Positions 23,051 through 33,912 of a stretch of DNA of 64,000 nt are shown piece after piece (within the stretch, counting starts at the first letter, position 1; the number at the start of each line of letters is the position of its first letter). The notes beneath the pieces are model-generated. The model worked only from the letters and a program-made list of their open reading frames with translations. It did no database searches and was not told the origin of the DNA. Position numbers and translations under genes: made by a program. This DNA is from Aplidium turbinatum (Eukaryota > Chordata > Ascidiacea > Aplousobranchia > Polyclinidae): contig OU964928.1 of the NCBI GenBank assembly GCA_918807975.1, forward strand, positions 16,729,323-16,793,322, given 5' to 3'.

Positions 23051-23786
23051 CCCATTGTCTGGCATTGTAGGCATTGTCGGGCATTGTCAGGCATTGTCGG
23101 CTTTTTGGGGGGTTGTGGAGCATTTTCAGGGGTTGTCGAACATTTTCAGGGGTTTCAGGTATTGTAGAGTAGGCTAACTACTTTCAGGCATTGTTGGGAA
23201 TTTCTAGGCATTGTGTAGGATTTACAGACATTGTCGATCATTATCAGTGGTTGACAGGCTTGTGAGGCATTGTCGAACATATTCAGGGGTTGTCGAGCAT
23301 TTTCAGGGGCTGTCAGGCATTGTAGAGTAGCTACTTTCAGGCATTGTTGGGAATTTCCAGGCATTGTCTAGGATTTCCAGGCATTGTCGATCAATATCAG
23401 TGTTTGACAGGTTTGGCAGTCATTATGGAACATTTTCAGGCATTGCCGAACATTTTCAGGGATTGTCGAGCATTTTCAGGGGTTGTCAGGTATTGTAGAG
23501 TAGCTACTTTCAGACATTTGTTGCGAATTTCCAGGCATTGTCTAGGATTTCCAGGTATTGTCGATCAATATCAGTGTTTGACAGGTTTGGCAGTCATTAT
23601 GGAACATTTTCAGGCATTGCCGAACATTTTCAGGGATTGTCGAGCATTTTCAGGGGTTGTCAGGCATTGTAGAGTAGCTACTTTCAGGCATTGTTGGGAA
23701 TTTCCAGGCATTGTCTAGGATTTCCAGGCATTGTCGATCATTATTGGTTTTTGACACGTTTGTAAGGCATTGTCGAACATTTTCAT
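23051..23786 (+). repeat. Satellite array of GGCATTGTC words, unit about 175 bp
   Basis: Higher-order unit of about 173-175 bp built from 20-25-bp subrepeats such as TTTCAGGCATTGTCGAACA and TTTCAGGGGTTGTCGAGCA; markers like GAATTTCCAGGCATTGTCTAGG occur near 23350, 23525 and 23698. ORFs across it are artefacts of the repeat. Confidence 0.85.
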
Positions 23787-23910
23787 GCATTTTTATTCCC
23801 AGCTCTGCATGCGCAGCAGAATGATCCCTTTCTATTTTGCGTAGGTTGTAAACGTATTTACGGTATACACAAACACAGCAGCGTTTAAATGACCTGGCTA
23901 TCATAAGTAT

Positions 23911-24907
23911 CGACAATGCCTGACAAACCTGTCAAAACCTGGTAATGATCGACAACCCAAGAAAACGTTCGACAATGCCTAACAAACCTATCTACCACTG
24001 AATATGTTCGACAATGCCTGGAAATCCTAGACAATGCCTGAAGATGTCCGACAATCAGTGGCGTAGCTAGGGGGGGAAGGAGGGGCGGACCGCCCCGGGC
24101 GGCACGTCTGGGGGCGGCACTTTCAGACTACGATATTTGATTTTGATTATAATCTGATAAAAAACGCATTTCATTTTCACACAGGGCCGGATTTAACTGA
24201 TGGGGGGCCCGGGGCACTTTTAGATCAGGGGCCCCCGTGAAAAAAAATTCGCCTATGGCGCGAAACACCCCCTCGACGTCTACAGTAGCATCAATCCAGC
24301 ACTGCGCAGCATTTTGCAGAAACCACCAAAGCTAAAAGAAAAAAAATAACACAAAATCACATTTTTTTCACGTAGGGGGGCCCTTTAAAAGTCGGGGGTC
24401 CGGAGTACCTGCACCCTCTGCCCCCCCCCCTAAATCCTAGACAATGCCTTGAAATTACCGACAATGCCTGAAAGTAGCTACTCTACAATGCCTGACAACC
24501 TCTGAAAATGCTCGACAACCCCTGAAAATGTTCGACAATCCCTGAAAATGTTCGACAATGCCTGAAAATGTTCCATAATGTCTACCAAACCTGTCAACCA
24601 CTGATATTGATCAACAATGCCTGGAAATCCTTGACAATGCCTGGAAATTCCCGACAATGCCTGAAAGTAGCTACTCTACAATGCCTGACAACTCCTGAAA
24701 ATCCTCGACAACCCCTGAAAATGTTTGGCAATGCCTGAAAATGTTCTATAATGCCTAACAAACCCGTCAACCACTGATAATGATCGACAATGCCTGGAAA
24801 TCCTAGACAATGCCTAAAAGTAGCTACTCTACAATGCCTGACAACCCCTGAAAATGCTTGAAAATTTCCGACAATGCCTAACAACAAGCCTGTCAACCAT
24901 TGATAAG
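23911..24907 (-). repeat. Same satellite in inverted orientation
   Basis: CGACAATGCCTGAAAATGTT words, complement of the array at 23051-23786, separated from it by a 125-bp non-repeat spacer. Interrupted by the composite insertion at 24056-24437. Confidence 0.85.
24056..24437. mobile_element. Composite of two truncated hAT-type ends inside the satellite
   Basis: 24056 starts CAGTGGCGTAGCTAGGGGGG, a terminal sequence seen in hAT non-autonomous elements. 24182 starts CAGGGCCGGATTTAACTGAT, the same family as 37405-37645, and its right end is cut at TAAATCC where the satellite resumes. No clean target duplication, so partial copies. Confidence 0.6.
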
Positions 24908-25887
24908 TAGCCATGGTAAAGACTTTTTTTGGAGCTGTAGTTCCAGGACAAGCTGAAGTTTTATTCAATTAATCTACTGAGTGTTACCAAAATGAAAGTT
25001 ACTGCTGGCTACCGAAAGCTGTGCTATAGCATTTGGTAGCCTAGTTATGGTGTGTACCAAACATTAAAATTGTCTTGGTTTGGCGGTTGGATCCGTGATG
25101 CTAATGGAGCTGTCTCAGCAGGGGGGAGGATGCCCCCTGCCTTCAAATTTTCTCTGGATGGAGGGCAATGGTGCCCTTTTAAGGTCATGTAAGCTACTGC
25201 ACATTTTGCAATATAGGCTAACAACTTCTGCTATTCGCTTTTAGCCAAATTATAGGGCCTATAGCCTACAGTTGGCCCACACAAATTATCCTGTGGACAC
25301 ATTTTATACTTTGCAGCAGATTGTGATGCTATGAATGTGAAATTTACCTTTCGTTTCTTGTTCAAGTTATTGCAATTATTCATCTGTCTCACATTTCGAC
25401 TTTCATGGATAATAGCGGGAAAACGAACGAGTTGCCCAGCATTATCGCTACCGTATATCTCACCCTAAAATCGTTCCGGCGCCCCTCTATCTCAGGTTTG
25501 TAAACTGCCTACAACAAGCTTTAATGAGTCACTGGAAATAAGCTTAAATGGTAGTTCCAACGATCATGAAACAGAAGTTGCATAACCTACGTGAAGAAAG
25601 ATTATTGTCTTGATTTTTCATAGTAGGCTATTCTGTGAAAATTTGAAATATACGCCAAACAAAATATTCCAAAGGAGCTCAAAAGCCGCCACTCGCCAAA
25701 CCCAAACCGTACAATAATAGCCTACCATAGATACGCTAGCCAAGCTGGCAACCTTGATTGTTGATTGTGTCCATAAAGTCAGTCGAGCGTGACGATAATT
25801 CCACGATTGCTGAGTTGCATATCTATATATAAGATATCTATGGTGAGATGGTTTGTTTTGAGATCTTCATATTCTTTAAGGAGCCTA

Positions 25888-26160
25888 GGGAACGTTCAAA
25901 TATTATGTAACGCTTTTTTTCCGAATTTTTGACCCCCCCCCTCCTCCATGTAACGCCAACGTAACGCTTTTTTCAATCCCCCCTTCCCCCATGTAACGCT
26001 TTTTCACTACGAATTCAGCACAAAAAACTACCATTTCGTACTCGAAAGCGTTACGTAATGTTTTGCTTGAACCCCCTCCCCCCCCGATGTGATGCTAACG
26101 TAACGCTTTGCATAAACCCCCCTCCCCCTCGAAGGCGTTACGTAATATTTGAACGTTCCC
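25888..26160. mobile_element. MITE, GGGAACGTTCAAATATTA ends
   Basis: GGGAACGTTCAAATATTATG at the left, complement GTAATATTTGAACGTTCCC at the right, flanked by cta on both sides. The interior has repeated GTAACGCTTT and C-rich runs. It sits in the 5' part of the transposase remnant. Superfamily uncertain because the duplication is only 2-3 bp. Confidence 0.75.
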
Positions 26161-27059
26161 CTAACCAATTTGGTTTTCATAGTCTTGTCTGGCATTAGTG
26201 GAATATTGGTACAGATTTTGAGATTAATTGATTTCACATCTGACATTATTTGTGAAAGGACAGCTTCTTCGTCCCCATCCCCCAGGCATCTTTCCCTAAG
26301 GAGATTCACTTTCTTCAAAGTATCCTTAGATATTGGAAGTTGTGCCTAGGGTAGCTTTCTAGAAGGACCAACAATCGGGCATGCATTTTTTCTGGTTATT
26401 TTCAATTTTGACAGCATTGTAATCAGTCTACATTAACACTACCTCTCTCTTAACAGTATAATTTTGTGAATGATGCAATGTTGCATAATTTAGCAATTTT
26501 TTCACATTTTAAAGTAGTTTTTAGCATAATCATGAGGTGAATTGTGACCTTGAAAAGGGTATAGTGGTATCTAAAATGTATAAGGAGATGCATTTCACCA
26601 ATATTGGATCACAGAATAATTGTTTTTAAGTTCTGGATAAAAAAAATAATAAATGCCATTTTCGCCCAAAAGTCAATATTTTTGGAAATTTCAAATGCAT
26701 TTTCGCAAGCTATTTCTGGTCCAAATCAGCTCAGATTTGGCATGGAGTATTTTTTCGGGCCTATTTTCACATATTCATTTGAGGTTTTCGAATTGGTGAA
26801 AAAGTCCATTTCGTGACCCACCCTAGTAAATATAGTTCTACAATAGTTCTATGATGTAAAGTAATAAAAAAATAATTTCAAATTGTAATGTCCTACTCTA
26901 ATTGATTTTTATGTCTAACGTTTTACTGACTGATTAAGTAATAATTTGATGGGTGATTACCAGTGTTAATGTTATGTTTAATGTTGAGTTTAAATTTTTG
27001 TAAATCATATTTAGAATATTCAGATAATATGAAACCAAGGAACTTTCAGAAATAATTAA

Positions 27060-27197
27060 TTAAACTACCATTCAAATAGATAAATCTGCACTCTGCAGAT
27101 TTCCATCACGCATTGAAGCGGTGATCTGATAATAAAATTTTCTACGTTTCGAGAAAAAGTTTTCTCTGCCTATAAAACGTTGAATGGTAGTTTAAAG
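27060..27197. repeat. Small inverted repeat, TTAAACTACCATTCAA ends
   Basis: TTAAACTACCATTCAA at 27060 and TTGAATGGTAGTTTAA ending near 27196; AATGGTAGTTTAATTAATT appears once more at 27611-27629. Probably a tiny MITE and a partial third end. Confidence 0.55.
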
Positions 27198-27273
27198 TGA
27201 ATGTCTTCTGAGACACCGAGACCTAACCCTGGCACGCCCTCAGCAAGAAGCAGTTGACTTGATCACATCAAAA

Positions 27274-27612
27274 ATTTTGTTTGAGAATTATTAAAATAAA
27301 GTTCAACCAGCCTCATGTTTAAAAAGAATATATATTTCGCTACATAATGAGCATCTTCAGTTCTGCAAACAAACAAACAAATTACTGCAATGACTGCTGC
27401 ATAAAGGGAAACTATGCTGTTTTAAGAAATTTTGCTCATCATTTTAATTTTGATTATAGAGGCTAACAGCATAGTTTCCCTTTATGCAGCAGTCATTGCA
27501 GTAATTTGTTTGTTTGTTTGCAGAACTGAAGATGCTCATTATGTAGCGAAATATATATTCTTTTTAAACATGAGGCTGGTTGAACTTTATTTTAATAATT
27601 CTCAAACAAAAT
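27274..27612. repeat. Perfect palindrome, 148-bp arms, 43-bp loop
   Basis: 27274-27421 is the exact reverse complement of 27465-27612, with no mismatch found by eye. The arms contain CTGAAGA, a short hairpin and GCGAAA (27527-27553 on +, mirrored on the left arm), a hammerhead-like layout seen at the ends of Penelope-like retroelements. No coding. Confidence 0.9.
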
Positions 27613-27834
27613 GGTAGTTTAATTAATTATATTTAGAATAAGTTGTCAATTTTTGTAAGACTGCTAATGAAGAATTGTAGGATAAAGTGCAAAGTATTTT
27701 TTAGAAAAAGTAGTAATTTAAACTTTATCTGTCAACATAAAGCTTTTGCAAATTGCAAAAAGCTTGTTCATTGTTTCTTGTATTTGTAACAAAACTGTTT
27801 ACAATTCTATTGTTTGAATACCAGAACACAACAG

Positions 27835-27950
27835 GCACAAGCAAATTTGCCATGAGCATCAAGACTTACTTTGAAAGCCAGTTCAGAATTTGTGAACAAG
27901 AGAGACGAAAATGGAGCCAGTCGTGGAAACTTATCAAGCATGCATTGGAG
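27835..27950 (+). CDS. Candidate host exon (116 nt)
   Basis: Acceptor cacaacag at 27827-27834 and donor GAG|GTGGTA at 27951. The open frame has SIKTYFESQFRICEQERRKW and SWKLIKHALE, helical and charged. It is upstream of, and on the same strand as, the SH2 gene and could belong to it, but phases to the next candidate exon do not fit directly. Confidence 0.35.
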
Positions 27951-28261
27951 GTGGTATCGGAAAAAGGTGACAGAAATATAACTGTTTTCCGTTGTAGCCT
28001 AAACACGACGTGTGCAGTTGTATTTTCTTCTTGAAAAACTTTTTGCGAATCTTAATATTTTCATGTACGATTATACGTGTATCTTTTGTGTGTATATACG
28101 TTTTCAAAATATAAAAAATAAGGTTCTTTTTTTTAGCTATTAATGCTTTAGAAGCAACATATCTGTGAAAATAATAGCCATGCCATAGTCATGTTCTACC
28201 TTTCTGCTGATTGTGACAACGTATTAGTAGCCTCCTGCACTTTTATTGGGTCTGCTACTAT

Positions 28262-28430
28262 TCGGTGAGTCCGATTCGGTGAGTTCCTAATCTCTAACCC
28301 TTAACCCTAAAACGGCAATGATAATTAGGCTACGGTACCCGATAATTTAAAAAACAAATTGAAAAAATCCCCCCTTAAGGGATCGGACTCACCGAATCGG
28401 ACTCATCGAAACGGGCCATTCCGACTTTTA
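28262..28430 (-). repeat. Copy of the 9226-9362 repeat, inverted
   Basis: Carries CGGTGAGTCCGATTCGGTGAG, GGGTACC-type words and ACTCACCGAATCGGACTCA. Nearly the reverse complement of 9226-9362, showing a dispersed MITE-like family. Confidence 0.65.
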
Positions 28431-28473
28431 TTACAAATGCAACATCATAGGAAGTAGGAAAGGTGCCTAAAGT

Positions 28474-28606
28474 CGTCGAATCAGCTGCTCTCATTATTTT
28501 GGCATGTCATAAAGTGTCTTCTCGGGACCTAGCCGCGTGCTCTAGAGCGGTGACGAACCGACGTTCTTTCGAGCGTCGCGCAGACGTTCTCGGCCATGCA
28601 GCCGAT
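28474..28606 (-). mobile_element. SINE head fragment
   Basis: Minus strand: GGCTGCATGGCCGAGAACG at the start, CGCGCGACG, then GGTTCGTCACCGCTCTAGAGCACGCGGCTA, matching the head and body start of the SINE at 57124-57502. A box and B box are altered; the tail is missing. Confidence 0.65.
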
Positions 28607-28649
28607 AAAAAACTTTTAGAATGCACGTTACCAATCATAAAGTATTGTT

Positions 28650-30670
28650 TTTAAAAATGTGAAAATATTTCACAGTGTGAAAATGCCGTTTAATTTGACT
28701 TGGGCTACTATCGTGTTGACAGTAGCGGTGGCCTGTTAAAGACATCAGATTTTGCAAAACCATGATTTTAAAGCGTATTAAAGACGGCAAGTAGAATTAA
28801 ACTGATTTCGAAATTAGAATTGCTTTTCGATCAAGTGAAATCCTATAGGCTGTAAGCAGATTGGTGTCATTTGAAGGAAAGTAACAGACCCTCGCCCCAA
28901 CCTTAGTGCGTTTTGCACGTTGAAAACTCCTGTGTGGTTATGTTAATTGCGTGATATTGTTTTCGCATATGTAAGCGTTTTTTTTTTCTTTGTTCCCTTT
29001 TGGCTTCGAATGTAGTCATAACATAGAAACACCGTTGGACAAATTAGTGAGTTCAGCAGAATCTGAAATTTGATTAGTACAGATAGCCTACGCCTAGTAG
29101 ACAATAGACGTAGGCTACTATATTTCAATTGCCCTGGGTCTAGACTAGAGCATAGCTGCAAACTTTTTGAGAGCAAGCCTACCTCAATAAATTCTTAATG
29201 CTATCGGACATGAATTTGGTTAACAAAATTGGGTCGTCGTCGTTTAAATATCCGGGGCCGGAGGTCTACCTTTTACCACTCCAAGATGGCGATATGTCCT
29301 TGAACGACATTTAGAGGCCACTGGAGAGCAACTAGCTTTTGCCCTTATCTAAGACAAGCAGACCTGTTCCATTTGCTGGACGGAAGATAGTACAATCGCT
29401 TAGTTTGTTGTATGTGTTTTGGCGTCACACTTGCATGACGAATTAAGCTGCTACTCCCCAATTGAGCAGAAAAACCTGACCTCCTTGAAAAGACACTTGA
29501 AGTACACCCATGCTTGTCTCGGTAGGAACAGACCGATGAATCGAGTATCGCCATTGTGGGTGAAGAAACGAAGCCTGGTTGCATTCAACATCTTCCACGG
29601 TTGCTTTCCTGTTTACATTGTTTTACAATAAATTGATCGTTATTTTCGCGTGGGAAGCTACCGTAACATAGCGAGCTGTGTATTTGTTCAATCACACTTT
29701 GCCTATTTATAACCTATCGCTTCGAGATACTAGAGCTAAACATAACTTACATAAGTATGTAAGAGCAATCACAAAATTAATCAAACTAAATTATAGAAAA
29801 TTTTTCTTATAATCTAGTCACTGGGTACACCAGCGGAAGGATAACTAATAACTATATTATGTCGAAACAATAGGCTAAGGGTGATTTAACTAACATGCAG
29901 CTCGCTATTTCTTTATTTTGTGATAAGGCTGCAGTCAGTTACGACGTGATATAAACAGGAAAGTAACTTTGCATATCTAAGCGTGATTCCATAACTGAAG
30001 AACAGCGAGATGAAAACGTCATAGACACTAGACAGAACGACATATGCATCATGCAAACGTGGAAAAACCTAATGTATGGTGGCTCTGGCTATTGCAATTT
30101 GCAAAGCTTTTTTTTTAAAGTAGCACGATTAATGTTGACTGCTCAGCTACGTGTGGCGACACGGTCAAATGAAGTCTTATCAAAAACCTCTAATTTCAAC
30201 TAAAACTCAGCTATTCTAAGTGTGAGTTTTAGAAAAAAACGTGTTTTGTACAAATCATTGTGTCATGTTTTGTACAAATTGTTGTTTTTGAAGAGTAGGC
30301 TATCGAAGTTTGTTCGTTTAGTATGCATGAAGGTGGAATTAAAGCTGTTAAAGTGCCTAAAATTTGGTGTCTTCTCATTTGTTTATTCACCTTACGGCAC
30401 AAAAGAATACATTGTGACAGCCCAGGTATTCCACATCACTTCAGCGTTCGCGTTGCCTTTCAGCAAGATTTACTTCAGTGAAGTCGGCACATATTAGAAT
30501 TGCAATAATGACAAGCAACCAGTTTTTGTTAAAAAGGTCTTTATGCTATTATCTTTTTTGTTTTGTTTACATGATGTGCGGTAATTAGATACAAATTATT
30601 GTTTGACTAATATTAAGTTACTGTTAGTGCTAATATTAAACTGGATAATCACTGTTGTCATCTGTTTTTA
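28650..30670. other. No certain gene
   Basis: Around 29280-29640 sequence is less AT-rich, with short open frames on both strands (for example from an ATG in CACAATGGCG on the minus strand near 29555) and CCAAGATGGCG near 29282. This could be promoter-proximal DNA, but no exon chain is visible. The rest is non-coding. Confidence 0.35.
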
Positions 30671-30673
30671 CAG

Positions 30674-30765
30674 AATCAGTGTGCGTTGTGAAGTTCATCA
30701 GATTTGTCCGTTGGTTTGGTTGTATGCGGCCAAACAGTGAAGGGTCGTGTCATTGTCTTGACCAG
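30674..30765 (+). CDS. Low-confidence host exon upstream of the SH2 gene
   Basis: Acceptor tttttacag and donor CAG|GTATGT frame 92 nt. One frame is open throughout and ends on a codon boundary that fits the SH2 exon at 33416. Another frame, entering at a later acceptor, gives GLVVCGQTVKGRVIVLT, which looks more protein-like but would be out of phase with 33416. The choice cannot be made by eye. Confidence 0.25.
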
Positions 30766-30806
30766 GTATGTAGAAGATCTGTAGATAGTTAAACTTCTGT
30801 AAATAT

Positions 30807-31144
30807 CAGGGCTGTGGAGTAGGCCTAGTACTAAAAATATACGACTCCGACTCCTCGGTTTATAACTGGCCAACTCCGGCTTGAGGATTGCCAAATTTTT
30901 TTTTAATTTTGCTCTTTTTCTTTTTTAAAAATTTAATTTTACGTAGGTTGTGAACGAAATTAAAACGGTGACTTTCGCAAAACCTGACAAGAACAAACAC
31001 TTCTATTTCCTGGTAAAGATTTAGGGCGCAATTACGTAGAACAAGAAATAATATTTTGAAAAATAAATTGCAAACAAAAATTTTAGTGTTCATCGTTTTA
31101 CACACAAAACAAACACAAAAAATCCCACCGACCCCACAGCCCTG
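30807..31144. mobile_element. hAT-type MITE, CAGGGCTGTGGAGT ends
   Basis: CAGGGCTGTGGAGTAGGCCT at the left with CGACTCCGACTCC subterminal words; ACCCCACAGCCCTG at the right. Flanks gtaaatat and gtaaatac (7 of 8). Non-coding; lies in the presumed intron upstream of the SH2 exons. Confidence 0.85.
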
Positions 31145-31570
31145 GTAAATACCCTAAGTCTACTTTTATTTCTGTGAAATTGCACTTTTTTGCAAATGTC
31201 TTGTCTAACATGACGAGACCAAAGGCCGTCTTCTCTGTAGTATCGTCTCTGTGTAGTTCGAGAAACACATTCAACTTGGGTGGTAAAAAGTACACCCGTT
31301 TCCGCTAATGCTTATACGACAACGACCTACTTTTAATGAAAAAGTGATTAATGCGCGTATCTCAGATTTCCAAAAATGAAATCTTTTTTGATAAGTGCAA
31401 GCGTCGATTGCATAGCCGAGTGTTGAGAGGACCGGTGCGGCACTCGAAAAGGCGCAGGTTCGGCACCGCTCAAGAGCATGCGGCTGTGTCTTTGGCAGGG
31501 CAGTTTAAAGCATGCCTTAAGGTGAACACGAAGATTGGCTTCCTTACCTTCCCGTCCACTTAGTCTAAAT

Positions 31571-32820
31571 CAGTGGTTCTTAACCGCCGGTCCGCGGACC
31601 GGTGCCGGTCCGTGTAATTTTTTTGCCGGTCCGCAGAAGATCTTACTTTCTGCAAAGCTTGTTTTAATGTGGAGTCATTAGCATATTGTAAAATTGTGAT
31701 CGCACTGTAAAACATGCACAGCTGTAGAACTGACATATCTCCACGTAAAATTGCTTGATAATAAAAGTGAACTTTTTGATGACCTAATTCTGTGCCGTTG
31801 ATAATGTTTTGTGACAAATTGCGTCTAGTTTTTAAACACAGATGGGGAATTTTTACCTTGATTTTGAAAAATTTCAAAGTCGTTGAAGACGAAAATTTGG
31901 AATTAGATAAATTTGAAGTTCCGGGATAAAGTCAGGCCTGCAATGGAAATTTGCCAGAATCGGAGTTTGAGAAAGCAAAGATCTTGTTTTTCAAAGACTT
32001 TGCGGAAAATAGCGTTTCGGAATGAAATGAAGACAAGCCGATTTGCTGTGGAAAATGCTGATGAAATGGAGTGGTAAAACAAAAAGAGGTGCTGAGCATT
32101 GTGAGTCAACACTTGAAAGAGCTGGCTAACAATTTTGACAATCATTTTGCGTAACATGAAGATCCTCGACATGGAAACGTTTGGATAAACAATCCATGCA
32201 TCGATAATGTCAACACATGCGACCTTAATCTTCATAAAAAGGAAAGTCTGATTCATAAAAAGGAAAGTCTGATTGAATTACAATATGTTGTGCTTCTACT
32301 TTGCAGTCCAGATTCGAAAAATATCATTGTCACACTTCTGGTTATCTCTTGCAAACGAATTCGTGCCTATAACTTTCAAAACAATCGATTTGATGGTAAT
32401 TGTTTCAACTAACTATTTAGAAACGACAATTCTTTTTCATCTCTAGCTTTAATAACAAAGCAAAGAAATCGCCTGGATGCCGAAACAGAGCTACGTGTTT
32501 TAGAAACTTCTTTAATATCTCGTTTTCCTCACATAGGCTACTGGCAGCGTAACAGCAACAAATTTCCCACTGACATTGATTTTGTATGCAAATGGATTGA
32601 CATTTTTATGTTTGAGTTGATTAGGTTGCCGTTTTATTCCAATTTTTGTCCTGAATACAAATCATATTCTAAAACCTTGCATTATGGTGCGCAACGACAA
32701 CTTTGGTTAACAAAACGTTACAAATATTCATTCTATTCACTACGATCTTTGGTTGCCGGTCCGCGAACATTTTTTTAAAAGTTTGCCCGTCCCCCACTGT
32801 TAAAAGGTTGAGAACCACTG
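31571..32820. mobile_element. hAT element (Charlie/ZBED-like), CAGTGGTTCTTAACC ends
   Basis: CAGTGGTTCTTAACCGCCGG at the left and GGTTGAGAACCACTG at the right, target duplication gtctaaat perfect (31563-31570, 32821-32828). Both subterminal zones have GCCGGTCCGCG. The interior holds decayed transposase (see 32447-32570). About 1.25 kb, an internally deleted copy. Confidence 0.9.
32447..32570 (+). pseudogene. hAT transposase dimerisation-region scrap
   Basis: The + strand reads LITKQRNRLDAETELRVLET and RFPHIGYWQRN. The TKQRNRLxxExxLR motif is typical of the C-terminal part of Charlie/ZBED-like hAT transposases. Upstream parts are too decayed to place. Confidence 0.55.
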
Positions 32821-33415
32821 GTCTAAATCTTCAACCACCAGTCGTAATGTGTATGTAAGTCTGGATACGACAAACAATAAGTGCAAGCGTTTTCTAATCT
32901 TAATAAAATAAAATAGGCCTGTTCATCATAGCGGTTATGAACACAACTTATGTACACGAGTCTCTCTTTAGGGGAGATAGATATTTCTTGTGAAGACATC
33001 AAACAATCAGAATCGGGTGACTGATAAAAGTAATACAAATGCAATCATTGACGTTGTGCACTAACATACCTGCTTTTTTACTAAAAAAGATTTGATATGT
33101 TCAATTGTTCAACGTAAAAAGTAATAATGTATTGAAGGCGCTAACGAAGAAAATAGATGACTATTGATTCACTTGCGTAGTGGTTCATTTGAATTCAGTC
33201 CTTTTTTATGTAATGTGCTATTAGTTGCGATTCACGGTAGAAATATGAACTTTTTGCCGATGGCTCGTATAGGTTGGATATAACTGCTCTTGAATGATGA
33301 TTTTAGCCAATCTGTGCTAGTATAGAATGTATTCCACTTTTAAGATTTAGGCCTGCCTCTTAGGCTTAACTATTGATGTTAGAATGCTGCATTACTTTTT
33401 GCTCTCTTCCATCAG

Positions 33416-33468
33416 ATATTTTTGCTTTTGGATAATGGAGGTGTTACAGAAAATGGAAGGTACACAAG
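33416..33468 (+). CDS. SH2-domain gene, exon upstream of the SH2 core
   Basis: 53 nt between acceptor ccatcag and consensus donor AAG|GTAAGC. It encodes IFLLLDNGGVTENGRYT and leaves two bases (AG) that join the C opening the next exon to make Ser. Supplies residues just before the SH2 Trp. The phase match to the next exon supports it. Confidence 0.6.
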
Positions 33469-33808
33469 GTAAGCCTGTCTGCGAGAAGATGTTTAACTAT
33501 AATTTCAAGTGCTTTTTGTGAGAGAAACAAATTAACAATATTTTTCAGTCAGATTCTATAATAGTACAAAATAATTTTACATCACTATAGTATGCAATTT
33601 TCGAAAAACAGTGAAAGACCATTTGGTCATCCACTCAGCTGCTTCCAACAAGAGTGTCATTTTTCAGTGTCAATACGAGTGCCACTATTGAAGTTTCTTT
33701 TTGCTTCTCTGTGCTTGGCAAATTTTAGAATCTCTCACACATCGTCAAATAAACAAGCTGTACGACTTTCAGCAGTAACTGCTCGCAATGCATGGGTTTG
33801 TATTGCAG

Positions 33809-33912
33809 CTGGTTTGCTGGGGTGATGACGCAAAGCGAGGCGCATGAACGTCTTCGCCCTGAGGAGAGTGGCACGTACCTCGTCAGATTCAGCGAAGGGA
33901 ATGCAGACGACG
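33809..33912 (+). CDS. SH2-domain gene, exon with the FLVR motif
   Basis: 104 nt, acceptor gtattgcag, donor G|GTGTGT. It encodes WFAGVMTQSEAHERLRPEES then GTYLVRFSEG: the start Trp, helix A (SEAHERL) and strand B with the invariant phosphotyrosine-binding Arg (LVRFSE, equivalent to FLVRES). SH2 domains bind phosphotyrosine peptides in cytoplasmic signalling. The LRFSE-like wording recalls STATs but the rest does not. Confidence 0.8.

Larger units (their letters stand above)
22769..25841. mobile_element. Nested 3.1-kb element with CATAGATATCTTATATATAG ends
   Basis: CATAGATATCTTATATATAG with a further 13 matching bases at the left, its complement at the right. Flanks ggtgagat at 22761-22768 and 25842-25849 (8 bp, or 7 bp if the end G is counted in the element). 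It interrupts the transposase of the 6.1-kb element. Non-coding; its middle is two opposed satellite arrays (23051-23786 and 23911-24907). Confidence 0.8.
21330..26330 (-). pseudogene. Unclassified transposase of the 6.1-kb transposon
   Basis: Read right to left: an N-terminal piece at about 26165-26320 (VNLLRERCLGDGDEEAVLSQ), cut by the MITE; a Cys/His-rich piece at 22317-22760 (HNCGCD..AHIKCKC, then FVWDQRLRG); a core at 21779-22291 with GGRYLTHFTPQSG and FIGCDSTNVNVGMHGGV; then, in other frames, NELPFRHLF near 21760-21790 and NHARWLTLASRVCRLYVSEH near 21420-21500. This order (CDSTNVN..G, NELPLRHLF, HxRWLT.A.R.LRLYV) matches a widespread, poorly named protein family in arthropods and cnidarians, as I recall it. 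The Asp residues in these blocks could be catalytic. Frameshifts and two insertions make it non-functional. Confidence 0.6.
20708..26825 (-). mobile_element. 6.1-kb DNA transposon, TAGGGTGGGTC ends, 8-bp TSD
   Basis: Inverted ends start TAGGGTGGGTC(G/A)CGAAATGGAC and extend about 170 bp with moderate divergence (20708-20880 against 26640-26825). The 8-bp duplication gtaaatat is perfect (20700-20707, 26826-26833). It carries a decayed transposase on the minus strand and two younger insertions (22769-25841 and 25888-26160); without these it is about 2.8 kb. The 8-bp TSD fits hAT or P-type elements, but the protein is neither in an obvious way. Confidence 0.85.

Noticed and set aside
23051-23786. 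CRISPR-like array
   Set aside because: Repeats are contiguous with no unique spacers and the host is an animal.
23155-24968. Several ORFs of 70-124 aa
   Set aside because: They are read-through of the GGCATTGTC satellite in both orientations and have no protein-like variation.
29345-29631. Overlapping ORFs on both strands as a gene start
   Set aside because: No splice partner, domain or conserved pattern; possible regulatory DNA only.
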